From the NCBI GenBank assembly GCA_015233725.1, contig JADFXD010000002.1, positions 1-64,000 of the forward strand: 64,000 nt of DNA, in the 5' to 3' direction. How positions within the stretch are numbered: position 1 is the stretch's first letter; every line of letters begins with the position of its first letter. Position numbers and translations under genes: made by a program. The notes beneath the pieces were generated by a model. That model was given only the letters and a program-made list of their open reading frames with translations. It was not told the DNA's origin and made no database searches. This DNA is from Nitrospirota bacterium (lineage in GTDB: Bacteria; Nitrospirota; Thermodesulfovibrionia; Thermodesulfovibrionales; Magnetobacteriaceae). This document shows positions 51,125-60,702 of the stretch, one piece after another.

Positions 51125-53608
51125 ATGCTTGAAAAGACAAAAGAGGTGTTATCTGTAGTAGTGTTTGTCCTATCGATGATAATATGTCTGCCTTTAAGCG
51201 CCTATCCGGATGCCCTTGACAACTGGCACTGGAGAAATCCCTTGCCAACTGGCAACGGACTTTCCGGGGTTAGCTATGGCAGCAGCACATTTGTTGCCGT
51301 GGGCAATGGCGGTACAATCCTGACCTCTCCCGACGGTGTGACTTGGACTATCAGGACATCCGGTTCTTCTCAACCGCTTTCCGCGGTTAGCTATGGCAAC
51401 AACACGTTTGTTGCCGTGGGAGGCAGCACAATCCTGACCTCTCCCGATGGTGTGACATGGACTCAGATGACCTTAGGCGTTTATGCTTCTCTTTCTGCGG
51501 TGAGCTATGGCAACGGCACGTTTGTGGCCGTGGGGGGTGGCGGCGCAATCCTGACCTCTCCCGATGGCGTGACATGGATACAGAGGACATCTGGGGCTCT
51601 TAATGCACTTTATGCAGTGGGCTATGGCAACGGTATATTTGTTGCCGTGGGAAGCAGCATAATCCTGACATCCTCCGATGGTATAACCTGGATACAGAGG
51701 ACATTGGGCTTTGCTGCCTCTCTTTCTGCCGTAAGCTATGGCAACGACACGTTTGTGGCCGTGGGCGGCAACATAATCCTGACATCGCCTGATGGCGTAA
51801 CATGGACTAAGAGGACATCCGGCACTACTGCCTGGCTTTCTACGGTTAGCTATGGCAACAACACGTTTGTTGCCGTTGGATATGAAGACTCAACCACAAC
51901 TAAGTACGCAATCCTGACCTCTCCCGATGCCTTGACATGGACTAAGAGGGCATCCGGCACTCCTGCTTCTCTTTCAGCGGTAAGCTATGGCAACGGCACA
52001 TTTGTTGTCGTGGGCGATAGCGGCACAATCCTGACCTCTCCAGACGGTGTGACCTGGACTAACAGGACGTCCGTCTCTTCTGCCTATCTCTCTGCGGTGA
52101 GCTATGGAAACGGCACATTTGTTGTCGTGGGCGATAGCGGGACAATCCTGACATCGCCCGACGGTGTGACCTGGACTAACAGGACATCCGTCTCTTCTAC
52201 CCATCTCTCTGCGGTAATCTATGGCAATGGCACATTTGTTGTCGTTGGCGATAGCGGGACAATCCTGACATCGCCCGATGGTGTGACATGGACTCAGAGG
52301 ACATCTGGCGCTTCTGAGGCGCTTAAAGGAGTGAGCTATGGCAGCAGCACGTTTGTGGCCGTTGGAAGTGTGGCCTCAACCCAAACAAACACCGTCCTGA
52401 CCTCCCCGGATGGCGTGACCTGGACTAAAAGGACATCAGGTGTTGCTGGAGTGTTTACAGGGATAGGCTATGGCAACAATACCTTTGTTGCCCTTGGAAG
52501 CATCTATGACTCGACACTTAGCACTACCGCATTTATCCTGACCTCGCCCGATGGTGTGACATGGACTCAGAGGACTTGGACCGCCAGAGCCTCTAATTCC
52601 CTCCATGGAAAGGAAGTAGCCTCTCACCCTAACGCCATGGGTTATTATGAAAATTTTAATGGAGTGAGCTATGGTAACAACACGTTTGTTGTCGTAGGGA
52701 GTGTGTTTGCCTCATATGTTACTTCAAGTATAATCCTGACGTCGTCCGACGGCGTAACCTGGACAATGAAGAACCAATCAGGCCCTAATGACTGGCTCTC
52801 CGCTGTGATCTATGCCAACAACACATTTGTTGCCGTAGGAAGCAGCGCAATGTCAGGCCAGACAATCCTGACCTCGCCCGACGGCGTGACCTGGACCAAG
52901 AGGGCTGGATTCCCTTCTGTTTCGCTCTCTGGAGTAAGTTATGGCAACAACACATTTGTTGCCGTTGGAAATGGCGGCACTATCTTGCAGTCTGATAAGC
53001 TGGAGAGCACAGCTTCGCTTAAGATAACCTCACCCAATGGAGGCGAAACCTGGTTGGCTGGTTCCTCACAGACCATCAGGTGGCAATCGGCTAACCTGAC
53101 ACAGGACGGATTACTGTATCTCTTCTATTATGACGGAGGTACGTGGCAGTATGTAACGGCTCTGTCATCCGATAAGACATCATACACATGGCAGGTGCCA
53201 AATACGCCAACGTCAAGTGCATACATCCTTATAGGTTCCTGGGCCAATAATAAATGGGAGGCCTCTGATATCAGCGACGGGGCATTTACGATAACCGCCT
53301 CTGCTACTATCCCTGCCATACACATAACCTCACCCAATGGTGGCGAAGCCTGGTCGGCTGGTTCCTCACAGACCATCAAGTGGCAATCGTCTAACCTGAC
53401 ACAGAGCGGGTACCTGTATCTCTTCTATTACGACGGAGGTGTGTGGCAGTATGTAACGTGGCTGTCTCCCACTAGTACATCATACACATGGCAGGTGCCA
53501 AATACGCCAACGTCAAGTGCATACATATGGATGGGTTCCTGGGCCAATAATAAATGGGAGGCCTCTGATATCAGTGACGGGGCATTTACCATATCAAGCC
53601 CTCATTAG
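51125..53608 (+). CDS. Large secreted beta-propeller-like repeat protein
   Basis: An 827-residue exported protein. A signal peptide occupies residues 1-27 (ending L-S-A-Y-P). Residues about 45-620 are 13 or more repeats of about 38-55 residues built on L-S-A-V-S-Y-G-N-x-T-F-V-A-V-G...I-L-T-S-P-D-G-V-T-W-T, a beta-sheet pattern predicted to form one or two propellers. The C-terminal 195 residues hold two nearly identical 100-residue beta-sandwich domains starting I-T-S-P-N-G-G-E (Kre9/KNH-like, seen in extracellular proteins). A good aaggagt site precedes the start. It probably acts in adhesion or the extracellular matrix. Confidence 0.85.
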   Translation: MLEKTKEVLSVVVFVLSMIICLPLSAYPDALDNWHWRNPLPTGNGLSGVSYGSSTFVAVGNGGTILTSPDGVTWTIRTSGSSQPLSAVSYGNNTFVAVGGSTILTSPDGVTWTQMTLGVYASLSAVSYGNGTFVAVGGGGAILTSPDGVTWIQRTSGALNALYAVGYGNGIFVAVGSSIILTSSDGITWIQRTLGFAASLSAVSYGNDTFVAVGGNIILTSPDGVTWTKRTSGTTAWLSTVSYGNNTFVAVGYEDSTTTKYAILTSPDALTWTKRASGTPASLSAVSYGNGTFVVVGDSGTILTSPDGVTWTNRTSVSSAYLSAVSYGNGTFVVVGDSGTILTSPDGVTWTNRTSVSSTHLSAVIYGNGTFVVVGDSGTILTSPDGVTWTQRTSGASEALKGVSYGSSTFVAVGSVASTQTNTVLTSPDGVTWTKRTSGVAGVFTGIGYGNNTFVALGSIYDSTLSTTAFILTSPDGVTWTQRTWTARASNSLHGKEVASHPNAMGYYENFNGVSYGNNTFVVVGSVFASYVTSSIILTSSDGVTWTMKNQSGPNDWLSAVIYANNTFVAVGSSAMSGQTILTSPDGVTWTKRAGFPSVSLSGVSYGNNTFVAVGNGGTILQSDKLESTASLKITSPNGGETWLAGSSQTIRWQSANLTQDGLLYLFYYDGGTWQYVTALSSDKTSYTWQVPNTPTSSAYILIGSWANNKWEASDISDGAFTITASATIPAIHITSPNGGEAWSAGSSQTIKWQSSNLTQSGYLYLFYYDGGVWQYVTWLSPTSTSYTWQVPNTPTSSAYIWMGSWANNKWEASDISDGAFTISSPH
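53024..53590 (+). repeat. Recent 300-bp tandem duplication of a domain
   Basis: Two copies (53024-53290 and 53324-53590) with a period of exactly 300 bp and very high DNA identity encode the last two domains of the secreted repeat protein. The identity at DNA level, including silent positions, points to a recent duplication or gene conversion. Confidence 0.85.
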
Positions 53609-53657
53609 GTATTTGAAATGTTGCGTATAATCAGCCCACCGTCAATAGAGTAAAAAG

Positions 53658-53757
53658 TGGTCAAGGGCACTGGTGTGCCCTTGCAGGTGGGTCTGAGGGA
53701 GCCAGGAGCGTCCTGGAGCGTAAAAGAGGGCAAAGCCCTCCCTTCTTTTTCTTTATG
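53658..53757 (+). repeat. Modular palindromic repeat, copy R11
   Basis: Module A (hairpin aagggcactggtgtgccctt), one B unit (ccaggagcgtcctgg core) and an altered module C (gagggcaaagccctccc) with T-rich tail. It ends 9 bases from the stop of the minus-strand kinase gene. Confidence 0.85.
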
Positions 53758-53766
53758 TTTGCAAAG

Positions 53767-56007
53767 TCATAAATCCATCGAGGTATCGATCAACGTTGGG
53801 GGGTCTCCGTTGCCCTGAGTATCTACGCTGTCTGGGATATCTCCGTTGCCGTTGCCTGACTCCCCGATGTCAGTGGGAGTGTCCAGCCGCAGGTAAGAAG
53901 TGGAGCTTGCACCGGCCTCTCTGGGGGGCGTATCGACTTCAGTGGTTATGCTGACAGGTTCGACTGCAGGCTTAACCGGCTGCTGTTGTGGGGGGTCGGA
54001 AGTGAAAGCGTCGCAGACTCTATTACCTTGCCCGGTTGTAAGCCATCTGATAAACTCAAAGCTATCACGGTAGTTTACAGAGGGATGAATCAGCGGATTT
54101 ACCGCCATGACATAATTATGATTATTAAGCACAGGGTTGTTGTCCACAAAGACGTCGAGTTTGAGATTTTCCGCGGATTTCATATCTTCAAACGCGGCCT
54201 TATCGGTGATGGTATATGCCATGAGCCTTTCAGTCAATCTGAGGGTATCGGACATCGACTGTCTGGTTTCGATGTACCATGACTGTGCCGTTGGGTCAAT
54301 CCCCAGCGACCTCCACAGGGCCATCTCCTGCATATAGACCCCGGAGTTATCCCCGCGCGAGATAAACAGACCGCCATTCCCACACGCTATTGCCCTTAGG
54401 GCCTCTTGTGGTGAAATGCCAATTCTCAGTTTAGCCGGATTCGAGTAGTGACCAACCAGCAGAAGCTCATTACGCTTTAGTCTGTGTATCTCAACGAAAC
54501 ACCTGTCGGAGGCAGGAGCATTATCGGCCTCAGTATTATAGTCGGCGTTGAGTGTAGCAAATGCCATGTCGATATGCCCTCTCTTGCCAAGCTCCAGGGC
54601 CAATCCCGAAGAGACGGGGGAGACGTGTATCTCTATGCCCTCTTTTTCCATATACGCAGGGATTATGTCTTGCATACACCCGCTGTCAATAATACTCGTC
54701 GATACTGCACACCGGATTTGCCTGGTCTTTGTGCGCCGTAGCTGTATCTCCATCTCGGTACATTTCGTATTGACCTGCCTGAGTCTCTCGGAGATCACAG
54801 ATGAGAGGTTTCTGTAGAGCTTAAAACACAGACTTTCACTGGTCTTTCTGAGTACGACCTCGTTGATCTCGATAACGGTACAATCCGTCTGTGCCGTTGC
54901 CGTGGCTGACCGCAGGGATTGATCCAGTATGGCCATCTCTCCAAAACAGGCGCCCTGTCCAAGGGTGGCAATGGTCTTTTCATTATCAGCTACCTTCTTT
55001 GAGATCGTAACATTACCGCTGACAATAACGTACATCTTCTGTCCGACCGTGCCCTCCTTAAAGATCACCTCTGACTTTGGGAAGTAGACGATCGTGCTCA
55101 TCTTCATGACCTGATAGATTTCGTTGTGGGTGAAGTCGCAAAAGAAGGTGTAGTTTTCCTTCAGTGAGATGATGAGGTCTCTCATGTCCTTGTCGGTGAG
55201 TTCGGGGAGGTCTGCGTACTCCTCCTTTTCGATGGCGTGGAGGAATAGCTCGAGGTCATCGGCCAGATCGGCTGCTGAGGCGTAGCGGTCTTCCTTGTTC
55301 TTTTCGAGCCCCCTAAGGACGATCCTGTTTATCTCGTGCGGGATATCGCTATTGATCTCATACAGTGGTTCAGGGGTCTCATTGAGGACGGCCTTGAACA
55401 GGGCCTTCAGGGAGTTGGCAAGAAACGGCTTTATGCCAGTAAATAGCTCATACGCCAGGACGCAGAGCGAGTATATGTCAGTTTGGCGGTTAAGGGGTTG
55501 TCCAAAGAGCTGTTCCGGTGACATGTAGTTGGGCGTGCCGCTTAAAGATGTCCGTGAGTCGATAGTATCCTTGGACTCTGCCGTGGCAATGCCAAAGTCC
55601 ATGATCTTTATCTGGCTGTCGTCGATTATCATGATGTTGGCAGGTTTTATATCCTTGTGTATGATACCATTTTGGTGGGCATAGTGCAACGCCCTGGCTA
55701 TGAGGATTATGATCTTTACCTTTTCCTTAAGTGGCAGCCTTTCCTGTTCCACTATGATGTCCTTTAAGGTCACCCCGTTGACGTACTCCATGAAGATGAA
55801 GTGAGTGTCTTCAAACTTCTCCACGTCGTAGATCATCGTGATGTTTGGATGGTGCAGCTTACCGAGATTCTTGGCCTCCTGGAGATTCCCCGCGGTCTTG
55901 GCGGCAACAATCCTCTCTATAAGCGTATCATACCCCTTGTATACAACCCCCTGCGCCCCACGCCCTATCTCCGTGAGGTTTATATACCTCCCCAAGTTAA
56001 GCAGCAT
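53767..56007 (-). CDS. Ser/Thr kinase fused to a cNMP-binding domain and a TupA-like anion-binding domain
   Basis: A 746-residue protein with no signal peptide or membrane helix. The kinase domain (residues about 7-265) has G-R-G-A-Q-G-V-V, catalytic H-K-D-I-K-P-A-N, DFG and a T-P-N-Y-M-S-P-E activation end. A cNMP-binding domain follows at about 289-380 (G-A-C-F-G-E-M-A-I-L). Residues about 428-668 match TupA/PBP-like-2 tungstate-binding proteins: A-V-S-T-S-I-I-D-S-G, I-S-R-G-D-N-S-G-V-Y, L-T-E-R-L-M-A-Y-T-I and N-P-L-I-H-P-S-V-N. A Pro/Thr-rich tail ends it. TupA is normally periplasmic, so a cytosolic kinase fusion is unusual. It lies directly downstream of fhs and fdhA. Confidence 0.85.
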   Translation of the reverse strand: MLLNLGRYINLTEIGRGAQGVVYKGYDTLIERIVAAKTAGNLQEAKNLGKLHHPNITMIYDVEKFEDTHFIFMEYVNGVTLKDIIVEQERLPLKEKVKIIILIARALHYAHQNGIIHKDIKPANIMIIDDSQIKIMDFGIATAESKDTIDSRTSLSGTPNYMSPEQLFGQPLNRQTDIYSLCVLAYELFTGIKPFLANSLKALFKAVLNETPEPLYEINSDIPHEINRIVLRGLEKNKEDRYASAADLADDLELFLHAIEKEEYADLPELTDKDMRDLIISLKENYTFFCDFTHNEIYQVMKMSTIVYFPKSEVIFKEGTVGQKMYVIVSGNVTISKKVADNEKTIATLGQGACFGEMAILDQSLRSATATAQTDCTVIEINEVVLRKTSESLCFKLYRNLSSVISERLRQVNTKCTEMEIQLRRTKTRQIRCAVSTSIIDSGCMQDIIPAYMEKEGIEIHVSPVSSGLALELGKRGHIDMAFATLNADYNTEADNAPASDRCFVEIHRLKRNELLLVGHYSNPAKLRIGISPQEALRAIACGNGGLFISRGDNSGVYMQEMALWRSLGIDPTAQSWYIETRQSMSDTLRLTERLMAYTITDKAAFEDMKSAENLKLDVFVDNNPVLNNHNYVMAVNPLIHPSVNYRDSFEFIRWLTTGQGNRVCDAFTSDPPQQQPVKPAVEPVSITTEVDTPPREAGASSTSYLRLDTPTDIGESGNGNGDIPDSVDTQGNGDPPTLIDTSMDL

Positions 56008-56025
56008 CGACCTCTACCTCCATTT

Positions 56026-56098
56026 TATGAAGAAGAAGAAAGAAAGAAGGGAGGGCAAAGCCCTCCCTTCTTTCCCTTTCTTTTTCGCTTTCTTTGTC
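56026..56098 (-). repeat. Module C copy R12 between fhs and the kinase
   Basis: A purine arm and a long perfect palindrome (13-bp arms agaagggagggc/gccctcccttct around aaa) lie between the fhs stop (56100) and the kinase start. Modules A and B are absent. As a hairpin it could attenuate or process the transcript between the two genes. Confidence 0.75.
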
Positions 56099-56099
56099 T

Positions 56100-57863
56100 T
56101 TAGAATACGCCTTTGACTCTGCCTGTTTCGGCGTCTACGTCGACGCGTCTGTAGGCGGGGTCTGAGGATGTGCCGGGCATCAGTTTTATGTCACCGGCCA
56201 CGGGGACTACGAATCCTGCACCCTTGTACAGGAGTATGTCTCTTATGATCAGCTTCCACCCCTTGGGTACGCCCTTCTTGTTGGGGTTGTCGGAGAGACT
56301 CAGGTGTGTCTTGACCATGCAGGTGCCGAGCTTGCTTAACTCGGGGTCGGATTCTATGTTCTGGGCCTTCTTAAGCGCATCGGGTGAGTACTCAACCCCT
56401 TCTGCTGCATAGACCTTTGTGGCAATGGTGTGGATCCTCTCCCTTAACGGCATCTCAAGGGGGTAGAGGAACTTGAATTCGTTTTCTTCGTTACAGGCGT
56501 CAATGACAGCATCCGCCAGTTCAAGGGCGCCCTCGCCGCCTTTTTCCCAGTGCCTGGAGACGGCCACCCTGGCCCCTACTGCCTCTGCCATCCACTTAAC
56601 GGCATTGATCTCGTTGACCGTATCCGTGTAGAAGGCGTTGATACAGACAACCGGATTGATACCAGCGCTCTTGATCGTGTTGATATGGTGGACGAGGTTT
56701 ACACAACCCTTTTCAGTCCACTCGACGTTTTCGCCCTTGTACTCATCGGGGATCGGCCTGCCTGGAACGGGGATCGGGGCGCCACCGTGACACTTCAGTG
56801 CCCTCACCGTTGCCACGATGACAGCCGCGTGTGGCTTTAGACCAGAGTACCTGCACTTGAGGTTCCAGAACTTCTCAAACCCGATATCGGCGCCAAATCC
56901 GCTCTCTGTCACATTATAGTCGGCCAGTTTTAGCCCCACCCTGTCGGCAATAATCGACGACTGCCCGATGGCTATATTGGCAAACGGCCCGGCGTGTACC
57001 AGGACGGGCTGTCCCTCAATTGTCTGCAGCAGATTGGGGTTTATGGCCTCTATCATCCACGCCGTCATGGCCCCTGCAACTTCCAGGTCTTCCGTGGTGA
57101 CGGGTCTACCATGACGGTCATATGCCACCACGATCCTGCCCATACGCTCCCTGAAGTCCTTGAGGTCTGTTGCCACGGCCAGGATCGCCATTATCTCCGA
57201 GGAGACGGCTATGTCAAACCGACTCTCCATCATCGCTCCATCCATCTTGCCACCGAGGCCGATGGTCATCTTTCTGAGGGACTGGGCGCAGAAATCTATT
57301 ATCCATGCCATCTGAACGTTCTTTGGGTCTATGTTGAGGCGTTTGAGGTTCCTCTTGAGCAACTGCTCGTCGTTGTAGTTGTTCTCATGCTGCATCCGCG
57401 AGGTCAGGGCAACCATCCCCAGGTTGTGGGCGTTCATTATGGCGTTGATATCGCCCGTGAGTCCCAGGGAAAACGGTGTCAGCGGGATGCACTGTGACAG
57501 TCCCCCACCAGCGGCCGAGCCCTTGATGTTCATCGTCGGACCGCCAGAGGGCTGCCTGATGACCCCCACGACCCTCTTCTGTCTCTTGCCAAGCCCCTGG
57601 ACGAGTCCCATAGTTGTTGTCGATTTACCCTCGCCAAGGGGGGTGGGCGTTATGGCCGTGACGTCTATGTACTTGCCATCGGGTTTGCCCGCCATACGGC
57701 TTAGAACCTTCTTAAAGTCAACCTTGCCGATGTAGTGACCATGCGGTAAGAGCTCCTCTTTCTCAAGTCCCAGTTCGTCGGCGACCTGATATATCTGCTT
57801 CATGTGAGCCTCAGCAGCCTCGGCTATTTCCCAATCGGCGTGTTTAGTTGGATCCAGTGGCAT
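56100..57863 (-). CDS. fhs: Formate-tetrahydrofolate ligase
   Basis: A 587-residue ligase forming 10-formyl-THF from formate, ATP and THF, the second methyl-branch step of the Wood-Ljungdahl pathway. The ATP P-loop [11 protein letters not shown] (near residue 70), [17 protein letters not shown] and the [10 protein letters not shown] segment are intact. The start is preceded by aaaggagg. It follows the formate dehydrogenase gene by 62 bases on the same strand, so formate is made and used by one operon. Length is at the upper end of the family. Confidence 0.97.
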   Translation of the reverse strand: MPLDPTKHADWEIAEAAEAHMKQIYQVADELGLEKEELLPHGHYIGKVDFKKVLSRMAGKPDGKYIDVTAITPTPLGEGKSTTTMGLVQGLGKRQKRVVGVIRQPSGGPTMNIKGSAAGGGLSQCIPLTPFSLGLTGDINAIMNAHNLGMVALTSRMQHENNYNDEQLLKRNLKRLNIDPKNVQMAWIIDFCAQSLRKMTIGLGGKMDGAMMESRFDIAVSSEIMAILAVATDLKDFRERMGRIVVAYDRHGRPVTTEDLEVAGAMTAWMIEAINPNLLQTIEGQPVLVHAGPFANIAIGQSSIIADRVGLKLADYNVTESGFGADIGFEKFWNLKCRYSGLKPHAAVIVATVRALKCHGGAPIPVPGRPIPDEYKGENVEWTEKGCVNLVHHINTIKSAGINPVVCINAFYTDTVNEINAVKWMAEAVGARVAVSRHWEKGGEGALELADAVIDACNEENEFKFLYPLEMPLRERIHTIATKVYAAEGVEYSPDALKKAQNIESDPELSKLGTCMVKTHLSLSDNPNKKGVPKGWKLIIRDILLYKGAGFVVPVAGDIKLMPGTSSDPAYRRVDVDAETGRVKGVF

Positions 57864-57925
57864 TAGTAATTCCTCCTTTTATCGCTGGTGCAGCCGCACC
57901 TAATATTTATTTAATTTGCTAACGT

Positions 57926-60673
57926 CTATAGCTTATCTATCCTGACTGCGCAGGCCTTGTACTCTGGGGTGCCGGCGATGGGGTCGCGTACCCCAGAGGT
58001 CAGGATGTTTGTAAGTGCGTCCTCAAAGTGAAAGGCCAGAAACACGTTGCCTGCCTGTGAGCGTTGAGTTACCTCTGCTTTAACATATATCTCTCCCCGA
58101 CGTGATGACACCCTGACTTTTTCGCCGTGGGCTATGTTTAGTCGTGTGGCATCGGCGTGGTTTATCTCTATCGTCTCCTCAGGGGACAGCTCCATGATCC
58201 CCCTGACCCGCCTTGTCATAGAGCCGTTGTTGTAGTGTTGCAGTCTCCGGCCCGTGATAAGGACATATGGGTACTCTGTATTGGGCAACTCGCCAGAGCC
58301 TGCGTGCTCTACGGCTACGAACAGGGCCTTTCCACTGGGACGATTGAACTGCAGCTCATAGAGCGTGGTCGTACCGGGATGGTCTTTGGTAGGACAGGGC
58401 CATTGTATACCCTGTTTTTCAATCCGCTCGTAGCTGATACCGCCGTAGTTGGGGGTCAGGCTTGCTATCTCGTCCATTATCTCAGAGGGGTGGGTATAGT
58501 TCATCTCAAACCCCATCCTCTTTGAGAGCTCCTGGAGAACCTGCCACTCGGCCATACCGGCAAGGGGTTCTATGGCCTTTCTGACCCTCTGCACCCTGCG
58601 TTCGCCGTTTGTGAATGTGCCATCCTTCTCCGCAAAGGATGCCCCGGGCAGGATGACGTCGGCAAAGCGTGTTGTATGGGTGTGGAATATGTCACAGACG
58701 ACGAAGAACTCAAGGGCGTCAAATGCCTTCCATATATGATTGATATTGGGATCGGTATGGGCGGTATCGGCTCCCATGGTGAATAGCCCTTTGAATGTTC
58801 CCTCGATGGCCCTATCAAACATCTCTACGGATTTGAGACCGGCAATGGTTGGGAGTTTTACATCCCATGCCCGTTCAAACTTTTCTCTGACCTCGGGCTT
58901 TGATACATACTGGTATCCCGTATATACATTTGGGGCAGGCCCCATGTCGGAGGCACCCTGGACGTTGTTCTGTCCCCTCAGCGCCATTATGCCCGTTGAC
59001 GGTCTGCCGATATGTCCGCATGTAAAGGCAAGGTTGGCTATAGCCATGACATTTTCAGTACCCGTGTGATGCTCGGTGACGCCAAGGCCGTAGAGGATCA
59101 TGGCATTTTTGGCCTTTGCGTAGAGGCGTGCTGCCTTTTCGAGCTTGTCTACTGAAACCCCGGTTATCTGTTGGGTGTATTGTGGGGTGTATTTCTTGAC
59201 GGCTTCTCTGAGTTCATCGAATCCCTCGGTACGGTTTTTGATGAACTCGTCGTTTTGGAGTCCGTCTCTGAGTATGATATGGATAAGACCGTGTAACAGG
59301 GCGATGTTTGACCCTGGCCTTAAGTTCAGCCAGACATCGGAGAACTTGACAAGGTCAATACGCCTGGGGTCGCCAATGATGATCCTGGCGCCGTTTCTGA
59401 TTGCCGCATTTACGTGAAGGGACACTATGGGGTGTCCTTCCGTGGTGTTTGAGCCAAATATAAACAGCACGTCGGCATCCTTTATCTGTTCCAGGGAGTT
59501 ACTCGCGGCTCCCGCACCCAATGAGGTGGCCAGACCGGCCACAGTTGGGGCATGTCAGACACGGGCACAGTTATCCACATTGTTGGTGTTGAGTGCCACC
59601 CGCACCCATTTTGCAAACAGGTAATTCTCCTCGTTGGTGCATCGTGAGGAAGAGAACCCTCCTACACTGTCGGGGCCGTATTTGTTTTTTAGTTCCATGA
59701 ACTTCGATGCCACAAGGTCGAGGGCCTCATCCCACTCTGCCTCTCTGAATACGGCCATCGGGTCTTTCAGAACCTCCGGGGAGGTATCCGTTACGCCCTC
59801 GCGGCGGATGAGGGGTTTGGTTATCCTGTCGGGGTGTTGTATGAAGTCATAGCCAAAGCGTCCCTTTACGCATAGGTTTCCTTTGTTGACGGGGGCGGCG
59901 TAGTCGGATGTGACCTTGACGATCTTACCTTTATTGACGTTGAGGTAGAAGTTGCAGCCTGTGCCACAGTATGTACAGGTCGTACGCACGCGCTCAACGC
60001 TGCCGACCCGGCCCTTGCCCCGTGCCTGTTTTTCGGTGAGCGCCCCCACAGGACAGGCCGAGACACACTGGCCACAGAACACACATATATCCGGCGTGAG
60101 GGGCTTTCCAAAGGCCGTGTCGGGCTTGGAGTAAAATCCCCTGCCGGTCATATCTATCGTGCCCTTCATCACCACGTTCTGACAGATGTTGACGCAACGA
60201 CCGCACAACACACACTTATTGGGGTCGTAAGAGATGAAGGGATTGTCGTCCTTTTTAGGCAGATTCCACATCTCACCATAGTAATTGTCGTATCTGACGC
60301 CATACATATAGACAAGTTCCTGAAGCGTACATGCCCCAGCCTTTTCGCATAACATGCAGTCGTTGGGGTGATTGGACAACAGTAGCTCCAGTACAGTCTT
60401 TCTGAGCCTGGTTATCCTGTCGCTATCTGTTGTCACCTCCATGCCTTCCCTGATCGGGGTTGTACAGGACGACAGGGGTCGCCCCTGTCCCTTTACCTCC
60501 ACCAGACAGAGCCGGCAGCCACCATAGGCCTCCAGGCGCTCGTCGTAGCACAGCGTTGGCACATATATGCCGCTGTCACGGCAGACCTGTAAGATCGTCT
60601 TACCACTTGCAGCGGTAACCGTCTTACCGTTTATAGTCAATGTTATCGTATCTTGCGCAATTGCTGTTGTCAC
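57926..60673 (-). CDS. fdhA: NAD-linked formate dehydrogenase alpha subunit, selenocysteine-containing
   Basis: A 915-residue molybdopterin enzyme read through an in-frame TGA at 59555-59557 (residue 373). N-terminal domains: 2Fe-2S ferredoxin (C-x(10)-C-R-L-C), a His-Cys cluster (S-N-H-P-N-D-C-M-L-C), two 4Fe-4S (C-V-L-C-G-R-C-V-N-I-C and C-V-F-C-G-Q-C-V-S-A-C-P), then C-T-Y-C-G-T-G-C-N-F of the FDH cluster. The sequence around the TGA, V-D-N-C-A-R-V-U-H-A-P-T-V-A-G, matches the Sec/Cys active site. A SECIS hairpin follows. The start is GTG after aaaggaga. With NuoF and NuoE it oxidises formate with NAD or reduces CO2. Confidence 0.95.
59526..59557 (-). promoter_or_regulatory. Bacterial SECIS element and Sec codon in fdhA
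   Basis: Thirteen... to be exact, after the TGA (59557-59555) and 12 bases of coding sequence comes a perfect hairpin GTGGCC-GGTCT-GGCCAC (59542-59526, minus strand). The apical GGTCT matches the loop bases important for SelB binding in Escherichia coli fdhF, at a similar distance from the UGA. This explains the in-frame stop without a frameshift or disruption. Confidence 0.9.
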
Positions 60674-60702
60674 TTTAAATCTCCTTTATACTTAATGACG
60701 TC

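Noticed and set aside
14864..56098. Insertion sequences or a prophage carrying the repeats
   Set aside because: No transposase, integrase, RAYT or phage structural gene was found anywhere in the window.
57926..60673. fdhA as two genes or a frameshifted pseudogene
   Set aside because: The stop is a TGA at the conserved Sec position, the reading frame is unchanged on both sides, and a SECIS hairpin follows.
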